From the NCBI GenBank assembly GCA_028872955.1, contig JAGWNX010000015.1:1-53716 (forward strand): DNA of 53,716 bases. Reading direction: 5' to 3'. The notes beneath the pieces are model-generated. The model was given only the letters and a program-made list of their open reading frames with translations. It was not told where the DNA came from and made no database searches. Position numbers and translations under genes: made by a program. Positions within the stretch are counted from its first letter, which is position 1; each line of letters starts with the position of its first letter. Origin of the DNA: Acidobacteriota bacterium (GTDB lineage Bacteria > Acidobacteriota > Terriglobia > Terriglobales > Acidobacteriaceae). Below, one piece after another: positions 25,532-34,623 of the stretch.

Positions 25532-26068
25532 TCAACAGCTTAGACGCTCCTCCTCCTCGTCGTCCTCTTGACACGTCAGCAGCGGCTCCAGCAGCTTCAC
25601 CTCCAGAAAGATCGCACTCAGTGCGTCCAGCGCCCGGCCATACCGCCGAATCACCGTGCTCACACCCAGCTGCAGCATCTTCGCCGCCTCGTGCAGCGTG
25701 TACTCCTCCACCGCCAGCCGACGCAGCACATCCTGCTGCCCCTGCTCCAGTCGCTCCACGCATCGCTCCACGTCGTGGACAAAGATCACCACGTCATCAA
25801 AGCTCCGCACCCGGTACGTCGTCACCTTCCCGCGAAACAACTCCCGGCCCAGCAACGAGGGCGTACGCCCCACCTCCAGCGACATCGTCGTATACCGCCG
25901 CAGCAATGCCTCCGTGTACTGCCGGTAGGCCTCCATGCCCATGCGCCGCTCCTCCCAGCGCATCGGCCCCCCACTGCAACGCGCCCGCATCGGGGGCCGC
26001 CTCTGGCCTCGCGGCCGCTCCGCCGCCAGACCCCATAGCATCGGCACTACGGCCGCCACCGCGCTCAT
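25532..26068 (-). CDS. ArpU/RinA-like phage late regulator (sigma-region-4-like HTH)
   Basis: 178 aa from MSAVAAVVPMLWG. The C-terminal part has VERLEQGQQDVLRRLAVEEY, then TLHEAAKMLQLGVSTVIRRYGRALDALSAIF, a sigma-70 region-4-like helix-turn-helix of the kind in ArpU, RinA and similar late-gene activators. An acidic tail follows (EDDEEEE). The ATG overlaps the stop of the zinc-ribbon gene as ATGA. It is placed just before the terminator that guards the structural genes and may control read-through or late transcription; that role is inferred. Confidence 0.65.
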   Translation of the reverse strand: MSAVAAVVPMLWGLAAERPRGQRRPPMRARCSGGPMRWEERRMGMEAYRQYTEALLRRYTTMSLEVGRTPSLLGRELFRGKVTTYRVRSFDDVVIFVHDVERCVERLEQGQQDVLRRLAVEEYTLHEAAKMLQLGVSTVIRRYGRALDALSAIFLEVKLLEPLLTCQEDDEEEERLSC

Positions 26069-26286
26069 CGTGCACCCCCGTTCGCTTCCGCCTGCCAACT
26101 TCCACACCCTCCCGTCGCGCGGCGTAGCCGGGGCTGTCGGCCTCCCGCGTGACGCTTCCTTGGGGGAGGAAAGGTCGACAACACCTGCGAACAACGCTTG
26201 CAGTACTTCTCCGTCACGGCTTCTGCGCGAAACCACAGAGCACCGCACCCTTCACATACCTTCAAATCCAAGCGCAAGTAGTTCAT
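26065..26286 (-). CDS. Small zinc-ribbon protein at the head of the phage operon
   Basis: 73 aa from MNYLRLDLKVCEGCGALWFRAE, with AAGGGAA upstream. Two CxxC pairs (CEGCG and YCKRC, 17 residues apart) make a zinc ribbon; the C-terminal half is basic (PPRKRHAGGRQPRLRRATGG). I recall similar short proteins from Acidobacteria but cannot name a family. It is translationally coupled to the ArpU-like regulator. A role in transcription control is plausible. An in-frame extension up to 26421 lacks a ribosome-binding site and is not used. Confidence 0.65.
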   Translation of the reverse strand: MNYLRLDLKVCEGCGALWFRAEAVTEKYCKRCSQVLSTFPPPRKRHAGGRQPRLRRATGGCGSWQAEANGGAR

Positions 26287-26511
26287 TGTGTTCCCTTTCA
26301 AGGCATACTGCTCCTTGACGAGCCTCGGCTTATCCGCGGTCGAATGGGCTCGCTCAAGTCTTCTGGGAAGCAACAGCCCCAGGTGGCGCGGCGCTCTGCG
26401 GCCCGTCGCCATCCCAGTCATGCTTCGTTCTGGTTGTCGGTTTTGCTTGTCCTACCTTGGGAAATCGCACCACCACCCCGGAGCCTGGCAACGCCGCCAA
26501 CGGCCGGGCCT

Positions 26512-26527
26512 AAGACGATCTCGTCTT
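26512..26527. other. Palindrome AAGACGA-TC-TCGTCTT in the phage operon leader
   Basis: Two perfect 7-bp arms around a 2-bp centre, about 50 bp inside the predicted leader of the minus-strand operon. Candidate operator, function unknown. Confidence 0.4.
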
Positions 26528-26574
26528 GGGGAAGCCCATACCGCCCGCCCTACCGCTCAGGGGAAAGTTTCACG

Positions 26575-26603
26575 GTTATAGCTTTGAACAATGCTGATGT
26601 CAA
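26575..26603 (-). promoter_or_regulatory. Sigma-70-type promoter of the phage operon
   Basis: Minus strand TTGACA (26603-26598), 17-bp spacer, TATAAC (26580-26575). This is the best full promoter in the window. The transcript would start near 26568, leaving a leader of about 280 nt before the zinc-ribbon gene. The 460-bp gap 26287-26746 otherwise holds the palindrome at 26512, a short amber-interrupted reading frame on the minus strand and the repressor operator region; no longer gene is supported. Confidence 0.7.
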
Positions 26604-26672
26604 CCGCTAACTTTCCTCAACCCTCAGCCTGGTTTTTCTCTATGTTTTCCAATCAGTTAACGTAAGAATGTA

Positions 26673-26706
26673 TTGCATAGAGTGAATACTTCGCCGTATA
26701 TTCGCT
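26673..26706 (+). promoter_or_regulatory. Repressor promoter overlapped by a palindromic operator
   Basis: TTGCAT (26673-26678), 18-bp spacer and TATATT (26697-26702) form a plausible promoter for the XRE gene. An inverted repeat AGTGAATA-N10-TATTCGCT (26681-26706, one mismatch) covers the spacer and -10, the expected place for autorepression. Confidence 0.5.
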
Positions 26707-26746
26707 AAACGCCACGCTATACACGCGTCGGCGAGGAGGCCCCACC

Positions 26747-27466
26747 GTGAACTTCCAGGATCTTCGCGAGCAGCTCCGTCTGGAGCTCCTTCGCCGCATC
26801 GAGCGTGGCATCCTCACCGGCAGCCAGATCGCCCGACAGACCGGCTTTCAGCAGGCCCATGTCTCCAACTTCCTCAACGCCCGCCGCGCCCTCTCCCTCG
26901 AGGGCCTCGATCGCGTCCTCGCCTCCCAGAGCCTCGCCATCGAAGACCTGCTCCCCCTCCAGATCGCCGCCGCGCAGGACGCGCATCCTGAGGCGGCTGC
27001 CGGCAACGCAATCGAGCTCGTCCCCGTCGTCGCTCCCTCCGTCGCCATGGACGAGCCACGCATCCCCCGCACCGCCGCCATCGAGACCCTCAGCCTCGCC
27101 GCCTCGCGCCTCTACGACAACCGCGCCCGCTCCAGCGCCCCGCACGCCTCCTGGCAGCGCTTCGTCGCCATCCGCCTCGGTTCAGACCAGGCTGCCGCCA
27201 TGGCCCCGCTCCTCACCCCCGGTGCCATCCTCGTCCTCGATCGCCACTACCGCTCGCTCGCCCAGTACCGCCCCCATACCCCCACCCTCTACGCCGTGCG
27301 CAACGGCAAGGCCCTGCTCATCCGCCACCTCGAGCTCTCGGACAACCACCTCATCCTCCGCCCCCACGCCCTGGATGCTCCCGTGCAGCTGCTGCCCGTC
27401 CCGCCCGGCGAATCCCCCACCCAGGCCATCATCGGCCGCGTCTGCCTCATCCAGGCAGAGCTCTAA
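26747..27466 (+). CDS. XRE-type HTH regulator with S24-like C-terminal domain (phage repressor candidate)
   Basis: 239 aa. The HTH lies at about 20-60 (RIERGILTGSQIARQTGFQQAHVSNFLNARR), followed by an Ala-rich linker and a LexA/CI-like beta domain (about 130-239: FVAIRLGSDQAAAMAPLLTPGAILVLD, LYAVRNGKALLIRHLE). Where S24 proteases have the nucleophile Ser in a GDSM motif and a catalytic Lys, I see GSDQAAAM and IRHLE, so the dyad seems absent and the protein should not self-cleave. The GTG start has GAGGAGG upstream. Divergent to the phage operon; a CI-like repressor, or an unrelated acidobacterial regulator, are both possible. Confidence 0.7.
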   Translation: MNFQDLREQLRLELLRRIERGILTGSQIARQTGFQQAHVSNFLNARRALSLEGLDRVLASQSLAIEDLLPLQIAAAQDAHPEAAAGNAIELVPVVAPSVAMDEPRIPRTAAIETLSLAASRLYDNRARSSAPHASWQRFVAIRLGSDQAAAMAPLLTPGAILVLDRHYRSLAQYRPHTPTLYAVRNGKALLIRHLELSDNHLILRPHALDAPVQLLPVPPGESPTQAIIGRVCLIQAEL

Positions 27467-27486
27467 CCCCGCCCCAACCCTCTTGC

Positions 27487-27492
27487 TACACT
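27487..27492 (+). promoter_or_regulatory. -10 box, leaderless-type, of the alpha/beta hydrolase gene
   Basis: TACACT followed by 7 nt and the ATG at 27500, with no Shine-Dalgarno between. Confidence 0.5.
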
Positions 27493-27499
27493 CAACTTA

Positions 27500-28690
27500 A
27501 TGCTCTCCAATCTGTATGCGAAGTGGATGTACGCCTGGGAGACGGCCCTCACCACCCGCGATACGAATCGCATCGTCCGCCCGCTCGAGTGGGGCTTTGA
27601 CTGGCTGCAACACTTTGACCTCCGCGCCACCCTGGAGACCACCGAACCCCTCCAGCAGCTCATCGCCTGCAACCAGGCCATCGTCCAGCGTTCCGGCGAG
27701 TTCTTCGGCTACCAGACACCCACGGACTTCACCCTGGAGCGCCGCCATCCCCAGCTCTTCCCCACCAACGTCCGCCCGGAGACCCTCGCGCAGGACGCAG
27801 AGCTCAAGCTCCAGGCCGCCGTCGGCGAGCTCGATCAGGCCGAGTTCCTCCGCTTCACCTCGCCCGTCCGCACCCCCTACCCGGAGAACGATCAGGTCAA
27901 CGCCCGCTGGTATCCGGCACCCAACTCCGGCCGCAACGGCGCACCCCGCCAGGCCATCCTCGTCATGCCGCAGTGGAACGCTGACGCCTTCAGCCACAAC
28001 GCACTCTGCGAGATCTTCAACCGCTTCGGCGTCTCTGCCCTGCGCCTCTCCAAGCCCTACCACGACATCCGCCGCCCGGCCGAGCTGGAGCGCTCGGACT
28101 ACGCCGTCAGCTCCAACATCGGCCGCACCATCGCCAGCTGCCGCCAGGCCGTTACCGACATTCGCAGCTGCCTCGACTGGCTCCAGCAGCAGGGCTACCA
28201 GCAGTTCGGCATCCTCGGCACCAGCCTGGGCAGTTGTTACGCCTTCATTGCCGCCGCCCATGACCCTCGCCTGCGCGTCTGCGCCTTCAACCACGCCTCC
28301 ACCTGGTTCGGAGACGTCGTCTGGGCAGGCCAAAGCACCCGCCACGTCCGCGCCGCGCTCGAGCAGCAAGGCCTCTCCCAGGACGTCGTCCGCCAGCTCT
28401 TCACCAGCATCAGCCCCATGTCCTACATGCAGCGCTTCGCCGCAGACCCCCGCCGCGTCCTCGTCGTCCACGCCCGCTACGACCTCACCTTCCCGCTGGA
28501 GTTCTCGCTCGACGTGCTGGCCAACTTCGACCGTCACCGCATCGACTACGTCTCCAAAGTCCTGCCCTGCGGCCACTACACCACCGGCGAAACTCCGTAC
28601 AAGTACCTCGACGGCTGGTACCTGGGGTCCTTCGTCTACCAGTCCTTTCGGCATCTGGCCCAGGAGTTTCGCGCCAACCGCTCGGCCTAG
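27500..28690 (+). CDS. Alpha/beta hydrolase (ABHD18-like)
   Basis: 396 aa. The nucleophile elbow GTSLGS places Ser242; an acid in ARYDLTFP and His359 in PCGHYTTGETPYKY complete a triad. The overall pattern (ILVMPQWNADAFSHNALCEIF, ALRLSKPYHDIRR) is that of the abhydrolase_18 group of serine hydrolases of unknown substrate. No signal peptide, so cytoplasmic. It is followed 96 bp later by glyA, which has its own -10 box. Regulation by a leaderless promoter is likely. Confidence 0.8.
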   Translation: MLSNLYAKWMYAWETALTTRDTNRIVRPLEWGFDWLQHFDLRATLETTEPLQQLIACNQAIVQRSGEFFGYQTPTDFTLERRHPQLFPTNVRPETLAQDAELKLQAAVGELDQAEFLRFTSPVRTPYPENDQVNARWYPAPNSGRNGAPRQAILVMPQWNADAFSHNALCEIFNRFGVSALRLSKPYHDIRRPAELERSDYAVSSNIGRTIASCRQAVTDIRSCLDWLQQQGYQQFGILGTSLGSCYAFIAAAHDPRLRVCAFNHASTWFGDVVWAGQSTRHVRAALEQQGLSQDVVRQLFTSISPMSYMQRFAADPRRVLVVHARYDLTFPLEFSLDVLANFDRHRIDYVSKVLPCGHYTTGETPYKYLDGWYLGSFVYQSFRHLAQEFRANRSA

Positions 28691-28774
28691 CTCGCTTCCA
28701 CCCCAGAAACAAACCCGGTCTCCCGTTACACTGGAGCGGAGCCGGTCCCCCCGTACGCGAACCGCATCCGAGGA

Positions 28775-28780
28775 TAAAAT
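28775..28780 (+). promoter_or_regulatory. -10 box, leaderless-type, of glyA
   Basis: TAAAAT, 6 nt (AGCCGT), then the glyA ATG. The only purine run (GAGGA) overlaps the front of the box and is too far from the start codon to serve as Shine-Dalgarno. Confidence 0.55.
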
Positions 28781-28786
28781 AGCCGT

Positions 28787-30052
28787 ATGCCCATCGATTC
28801 CAACGCGAGCCTTGCCGCTGCCGACCCTGAAGTAGCGGCGCAGATTCAAAACGAGATTCTCCGCCAGCACGAGGGCCTGGAGATGATCGCCTCAGAGAAC
28901 TTCGTCAGCCGCGCCGTGCTCGAAGCCGCAGGCAGCGTCTTTACCAACAAGTACGCCGAGGGCTACCCGGGCAAGCGCTACTACGGCGGTTGCGAGTATG
29001 CCGACGTCGTGGAGAACATCGCCCGCGACCGCGCCAAGCAGCTCTTCGGCGCAGACCACGCCAACGTGCAGCCCCACTCCGGCTCGCAGGCCAACGCCGC
29101 CGCTTATATGACGCTCTGCTCCCCCGGAGACACCGTCCTCGGCCTGGACCTCGCCCACGGCGGTCACCTCACCCACGGGCACAAGCTCAACTTCTCCGGC
29201 AAGCTCTACCGCATCGTCGGCTACCAGGTCCGCAAAGACACGGAGACCGTGGACTATGACGAACTCGAGGCCACCGCTGTCCGCGAGAAGCCCCGCGTCA
29301 TTATCGGCGGCGGCAGCGCCTATCCGCGCCAGTTTGACTTCAAGCGCCTCCGCGCCATCGCGGACAAGGTCGGTGCCTACCTCTTCATCGACATGGCTCA
29401 CTTCGCTGGCCTGGTCGCCGGCGGTGCGCATCCCTCGCCGGTGCCCTACGCCCACGTCGTCACCACCACCACCCACAAGACTCTGCGTGGGCCCCGCGCC
29501 GGTCTCATCCTCTGCAAGCAGGAGTTCGCCGCCAGCATCGACCGCAGCGTCTTCCCCGGCCAGCAGGGCGGCCCCCTCATGCACATCGTCGCTGCCAAGG
29601 CCGTCGCCTTCGGCGAGGCGCTCCAGCCGGAGTTTGCCACCTACGCCCACCAGGTCGTCGCCAATGCCAAGGTGCTCGCAGACTCCATCGCCGCTGAGGG
29701 ATACCGCATCATCTCTGGCGGTACGGACACCCACGTCCTGCTCGTCGATGTCTTCCAGAAGGGCATGCTCGGCTCAGAGGCCGAGGCCGCACTGGGTGCC
29801 GCCGGCATCACGGTCAACAAAAACGCCATCCCCTACGACACCAACCCGCCCATGAAGCCCAGCGGCATCCGCATCGGCACCCCCGCGCTCACCACCCGTG
29901 GCATGAAGGAGCCGGAGATGAAGCAGATCGCCTCCTGGATCGTCAGCGCGCTCGACAACCGCAACGACGAGGCCAGGCTCCGGCAGCTGCGCCACCAGGT
30001 TGCGGAGCTCGCCGAGCGCTTCCCACTCTACAGCTACCTCCGCCAGGCATAG
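28787..30052 (+). CDS. glyA: Serine hydroxymethyltransferase
   Basis: 421 aa, standard length. PLP enzyme that swaps serine and glycine while loading tetrahydrofolate with a one-carbon unit. Motifs: [14 protein letters not shown] near the N-terminus, [24 protein letters not shown], and the PLP-binding Lys231 in [14 protein letters not shown]. The C-terminal domain ([17 protein letters not shown]) is intact. Single gene with its own promoter; no downstream partner on the same strand closer than 217 bp. Secure. Confidence 0.97.
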   Translation: MPIDSNASLAAADPEVAAQIQNEILRQHEGLEMIASENFVSRAVLEAAGSVFTNKYAEGYPGKRYYGGCEYADVVENIARDRAKQLFGADHANVQPHSGSQANAAAYMTLCSPGDTVLGLDLAHGGHLTHGHKLNFSGKLYRIVGYQVRKDTETVDYDELEATAVREKPRVIIGGGSAYPRQFDFKRLRAIADKVGAYLFIDMAHFAGLVAGGAHPSPVPYAHVVTTTTHKTLRGPRAGLILCKQEFAASIDRSVFPGQQGGPLMHIVAAKAVAFGEALQPEFATYAHQVVANAKVLADSIAAEGYRIISGGTDTHVLLVDVFQKGMLGSEAEAALGAAGITVNKNAIPYDTNPPMKPSGIRIGTPALTTRGMKEPEMKQIASWIVSALDNRNDEARLRQLRHQVAELAERFPLYSYLRQA

Positions 30053-30166
30053 CACCACGACACCCGCTTCAGCTCTGGTTGTGACTGTACCCCGGCTCAG
30101 CCGGCATGCCCTCGGGCCTCTGCCGCTGCGCCGCGTTGGTTAACCCCGGCGGCAGGAAGATCATCC

Positions 30167-30172
30167 TACAAT
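30167..30172 (+). promoter_or_regulatory. Promoter -10 box and structured leader of the DUF4126 gene
   Basis: TACAAT at 30167-30172 gives a leader of about 90 nt. It contains GTGCGC-AAACCA-GCGCAC and ACGCTC-AG-AGCGT hairpins before an AGGGAG ribosome site. The rest of the 30053-30269 gap shows nothing. Confidence 0.4.
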
Positions 30173-30269
30173 CCAAGGTGCGCAAACCAGCGCACGCGTG
30201 TACGCTCAGAGCGTCGTTTCGGTACGCTCCGGAGTTACCGCCGCATCGCTTGTTCGCAGGGAGTGGTTC

Positions 30270-30758
30270 ATGGCAACAGCAGTCCTAACCTGGCTTGTCG
30301 CAATCCCCGTGTTGGGTGCGGTCACCGGCCTGCGAACCATGACGGCCATGGCCGTGCTCTGCTGGTTTGCCTACTCCGGCAACCTGGATGTTCAGGACAC
30401 GTGGGCCTTCTGGACCGGCAAGCTCGTCACCCCCATCGTCTTCACCCTGCTCGCCCTGGGCGAGCTCTACGCCGACAAGATGCCCTGGGTGCCCAACCGC
30501 ATCGACCCCGGCCCGCTCTTCGCGCGCGTCTGCTTCGGCGGGCTCATCGGCGCCATCATCGGTGCCGTGCTGGGCCGCTCCTCCGTAGAGGGGCTCATCC
30601 TCGGCGTCATTGGCGCCATCATCGGAGCCTTCACCGGCTTTGTCGTCCGTCGCGAGGTCGTCCAGCGCCTGCGCTGCAACGATTGGCCCGTGGCCGCCGC
30701 AGAGGATCTTGTCGCCATCGGGTGTGCCATCTGGGCCATGGGCATCATCACCAACTAG
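30270..30758 (+). CDS. DUF4126 family membrane protein
   Basis: 162 aa from the ATG at 30270 with AGGGAG upstream. Hydrophobic segments: AVLTWLVAIPVLGAVTGLRT, TPIVFTLLALGELYAD, a Gly-rich pair GGLIGAIIGAVLGR / LILGVIGAIIGAFTGFVV, and DLVAIGCAIWAMGII. The N-terminal GLRTMTAMAVL and the Gly zipper repeats are typical of DUF4126. Function unknown; inner-membrane location expected. Convergent with the next gene. Confidence 0.8.
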   Translation: MATAVLTWLVAIPVLGAVTGLRTMTAMAVLCWFAYSGNLDVQDTWAFWTGKLVTPIVFTLLALGELYADKMPWVPNRIDPGPLFARVCFGGLIGAIIGAVLGRSSVEGLILGVIGAIIGAFTGFVVRREVVQRLRCNDWPVAAAEDLVAIGCAIWAMGIITN

Positions 30759-30777
30759 ACCCTCGCCCGGGCACCCG

Positions 30778-31563
30778 TCACGCCCGCCGTCGGTACCGTA
30801 TCGCGAACTCGTACCCGGGGTTCGGGTGGAACAACTTCGCCACCAGGCGCAGTCGCTCCGCCAGCGCCTGCGGTGCCAGCAGCGGATACTCCCGCTCCCG
30901 CAGCTCGGCGTAGTCAAAGTCCACCGCCAGCGACAGCAGATAGATCGCCAGCGCGTCAGAGAACGCAGACTCCAGGTAGCTCGTCTTCGCCCGCTCATCA
31001 ATGCGCGGCTTCCCATCCACCGGCCCTGTGGCCAGCGCCAGGTTCCGGCTCTCCCAGGCGTCCTGGCTGGTCTCGCCCCGAACGTCGCTCACGACCTGGG
31101 CCCAGGCCAGCTCCGCAAAGCTCGTCGGCACCCCAATCGCATCCACAAACGCGTGCCCCACATTGATGAAAAACTCAAACGCCAGCGCAAACCGGTCACT
31201 CAGCAGCCGCGATGAGATAAACACCCCATCGCCCGCCTCCAGCGTAACGTTCCGATGGCAGATCGCCACCTCCGTCAGCTCCGCGGCATAGGCCGCCGCC
31301 ACCATCACCGGCTCGCTGCGCCGCAGTCCTTGCCCCTGCGATGCATCGTCCGACATCACCAGCGGGACAAAGAAGTACACCTTGCGTGCCAGTGCCGCGG
31401 CTATTGTGCGCGGAACGGCTTGCACCAGCCGCTCAATCTCCAGCGTCGGCGGCGTGCCCTCGCCATAGATCGCATACGCAATTCCGTTCGGGGCTCGCAG
31501 ATGGCAAGCCTGCTGGGCTACCTGCTGCGCTGCCACCAGCGTGGTTGGAACACTCTCAGCCAT
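30778..31563 (-). CDS. Conserved hypothetical protein
   Basis: 261 aa from MAESVPTTLVAAQQVAQQ. No domain recognised. Features: ARKVYFFVPLVMSDD, a segment EVAICHRNVTLEAGDGVFISSRLLSDRFALAFEFF, and a helical C-terminus with AQALAERLRLVAKLFHPNPGYEF. No signal peptide or membrane segment. A TAGAAT box lies 8 nt before the ATG at 31563 and overlaps the -10 box of the divergent gene. An in-frame upstream start at 31617 would put the start inside the neighbour and is rejected. Confidence 0.7.
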   Translation of the reverse strand: MAESVPTTLVAAQQVAQQACHLRAPNGIAYAIYGEGTPPTLEIERLVQAVPRTIAAALARKVYFFVPLVMSDDASQGQGLRRSEPVMVAAAYAAELTEVAICHRNVTLEAGDGVFISSRLLSDRFALAFEFFINVGHAFVDAIGVPTSFAELAWAQVVSDVRGETSQDAWESRNLALATGPVDGKPRIDERAKTSYLESAFSDALAIYLLSLAVDFDYAELREREYPLLAPQALAERLRLVAKLFHPNPGYEFAIRYRRRA

Positions 31564-31570
31564 AAAGCAG

Positions 31571-31577
31571 TATTCTA
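31571..31577. promoter_or_regulatory. Overlapping divergent -10 boxes
   Basis: Plus strand TATTCT (31571-31576) lies 7 nt before the ATG at 31584. Minus strand TAGAAT (31577-31572) lies 8 nt before the ATG at 31563. The two boxes share the same base pairs, leaving only 20 bp between the two start codons. Confidence 0.55.
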
Positions 31578-31583
31578 ATGGGT

Positions 31584-31892
31584 ATGAGCAACGAATTTCG
31601 GCAGGAAAGCGCGGCACCGCCCTCGCAAACGACGTTCTTCGGCATCCCCATTGGGGACTACGGCTGGTTCGGCACCCTGCTCACCTCGGCCGCACTCGGC
31701 TTCATCGCCTTCTTTGCTGGCACTTTCCTCGGCATCGTAGGTATCCTGGCCTTCAACTCCACCACCCATGCCAACGCGGACTACGCGGCCAGCTACCGCC
31801 TGGTCGGCGTTCCTCTCGGTCTCCTGGTGCTTCTGGCCTCCCTGGCCTACCTTGGCACCCTCTGGGTGCGTCGCAAGCTGCGCAAGGCCTAG
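31584..31892 (+). CDS. Small two-helix membrane protein
   Basis: 102 aa. Two membrane segments (TLLTSAALGFIAFFAGTFLG and LVGVPLGLLVLLASLAYLG), a hydrophilic N-terminus and a basic end (VRRKLRKA). Family not recognised. I prefer the ATG at 31584 to the in-frame ATG at 31578 because it fits the 7-nt spacing from the -10 box. Confidence 0.7.
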   Translation: MSNEFRQESAAPPSQTTFFGIPIGDYGWFGTLLTSAALGFIAFFAGTFLGIVGILAFNSTTHANADYAASYRLVGVPLGLLVLLASLAYLGTLWVRRKLRKA

Positions 31893-31910
31893 CTCACTGG
31901 GCCTGGCCGC

Positions 31911-32768
31911 TCACAGCCACGCGCTCAGCAGCCTGGCAGCCGTGCCCTGTGCCGCCAGCAGGTCGTCCCTGTCCCGAAAGTAGCGAGCATTCAGCTCGGC
32001 CGTGCCCAGGTCTTCTATCGCAGAGAACCGGTGCAGCGCCGCCCTTGCCTGCTCGGGCGTCAGAAACAACTGGAACGGCTCGCCTGCCTGCCGAACCCGC
32101 GCCGCAAGGGAGTCGTGTGCCAGCTGCTCAAAGTGCGGCAGCACCTCGCGTGGCTGGCTGTAGTCCAGCACCACCCCGGAGCCCCCCGCAAAGCTCGCAA
32201 TCAAATCCAGAGTCGCCGCAAAGGCCTCGTGCGTCAGGTACGGCACCACTCCCAGCCACGCAAACAGCGTCGGCCTCCGGCGCGAGATGCCCGCCTCCTC
32301 CAGCGCCTCCGCCAGCGTACGATGCTCAAAGTCCACCGGAACATAGGTCAGGTTCACCGGTGCTTCGATACCAGCCTCCGCCAGCAGCGTCTGCTTCCAG
32401 GCCTGGGTCGCCGGATGGTCCACCTCGACCACCTCAACCTGCGGGTATGGGTTCCGATAACCAAAGGTGTCCAGCCCCGCACCCAGCAGCACATACTGCA
32501 CCACCGGCTGCAGCCGCTCCGGGCTCACCGCAAACGCCAGCTGGTCCTCGGCGTAGCGGCTGCGCGCCACCAGAAACGCCCGCAGCGCCACGGAGTGTGG
32601 TTTGCCCAGCTTGAACCGCGTCCGCTGCACCTCCGAGGCGTACTCCCTGCCCAGGATCGTCACCGCCAGCGGGTCATCCAGCACTCGCGGCGGTGCGTCA
32701 TACAGCTGGTGCGCCGCCCGGCGCAGGGCAACCCGTAGCGCAGTTCGAGATGGCATCGCCTCATGCAT
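31911..32768 (-). CDS. SAM-dependent methyltransferase, LCM/TIGR00027 type
   Basis: 285 aa from the ATG at 32768 (ATG 32756 is an alternative). Motifs of the leucine carboxyl methyltransferase-like group: ALRAFLVARSRYAEDQL, VQYVLLGAGLDTFGYR (SAM site), VVEVDHPATQAWKQ and LFAWLGVVPYLT. Relatives methylate unknown small molecules, some in secondary metabolism. No signal peptide. The start is next to the 3' end of rnpB on the same strand, so read-through from rnpB is possible. Confidence 0.88.
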   Translation of the reverse strand: MHEAMPSRTALRVALRRAAHQLYDAPPRVLDDPLAVTILGREYASEVQRTRFKLGKPHSVALRAFLVARSRYAEDQLAFAVSPERLQPVVQYVLLGAGLDTFGYRNPYPQVEVVEVDHPATQAWKQTLLAEAGIEAPVNLTYVPVDFEHRTLAEALEEAGISRRRPTLFAWLGVVPYLTHEAFAATLDLIASFAGGSGVVLDYSQPREVLPHFEQLAHDSLAARVRQAGEPFQLFLTPEQARAALHRFSAIEDLGTAELNARYFRDRDDLLAAQGTAARLLSAWL

Positions 32769-32791
32769 CACAGCGTCAACAACAGAAAAGT

Positions 32792-33227
<436 letters not shown>

Positions 33228-33230
33228 TTA

Positions 33231-33236
33231 AGTGTA
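33231..33236 (-). promoter_or_regulatory. rnpB promoter -10 box
   Basis: TACACT on the minus strand ends 4 nt before the P1 helix of RNase P RNA, close to the expected spacing from the start site. No clear -35 box. Confidence 0.5.
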
Positions 33237-33384
33237 GCCTATGCCTGCCTCTCCTCTCGCTGGCACCGGCCGAACGTTTCTGCCGCCGGATGCGTATTAC
33301 ACCCAAGGCCGCCCTCGCTCACCGTACCGGCGGACTGATACTCTCGAAAGCACCCACTCCCGGCACCGCCAGAGACGATACACC

Positions 33385-34608
<1,224 letters not shown>

Positions 34609-34623
34609 CAGGAGCTCTGCATC

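Noticed and set aside
26149..26610. Plus-strand frames in the phage regulatory gap
   Set aside because: They overlap the zinc-ribbon gene and predicted promoters, with no ribosome site or motif.
7740..26746. att sites or a tRNA at the prophage borders
   Set aside because: I found no tRNA and no convincing direct repeats at the two ends.
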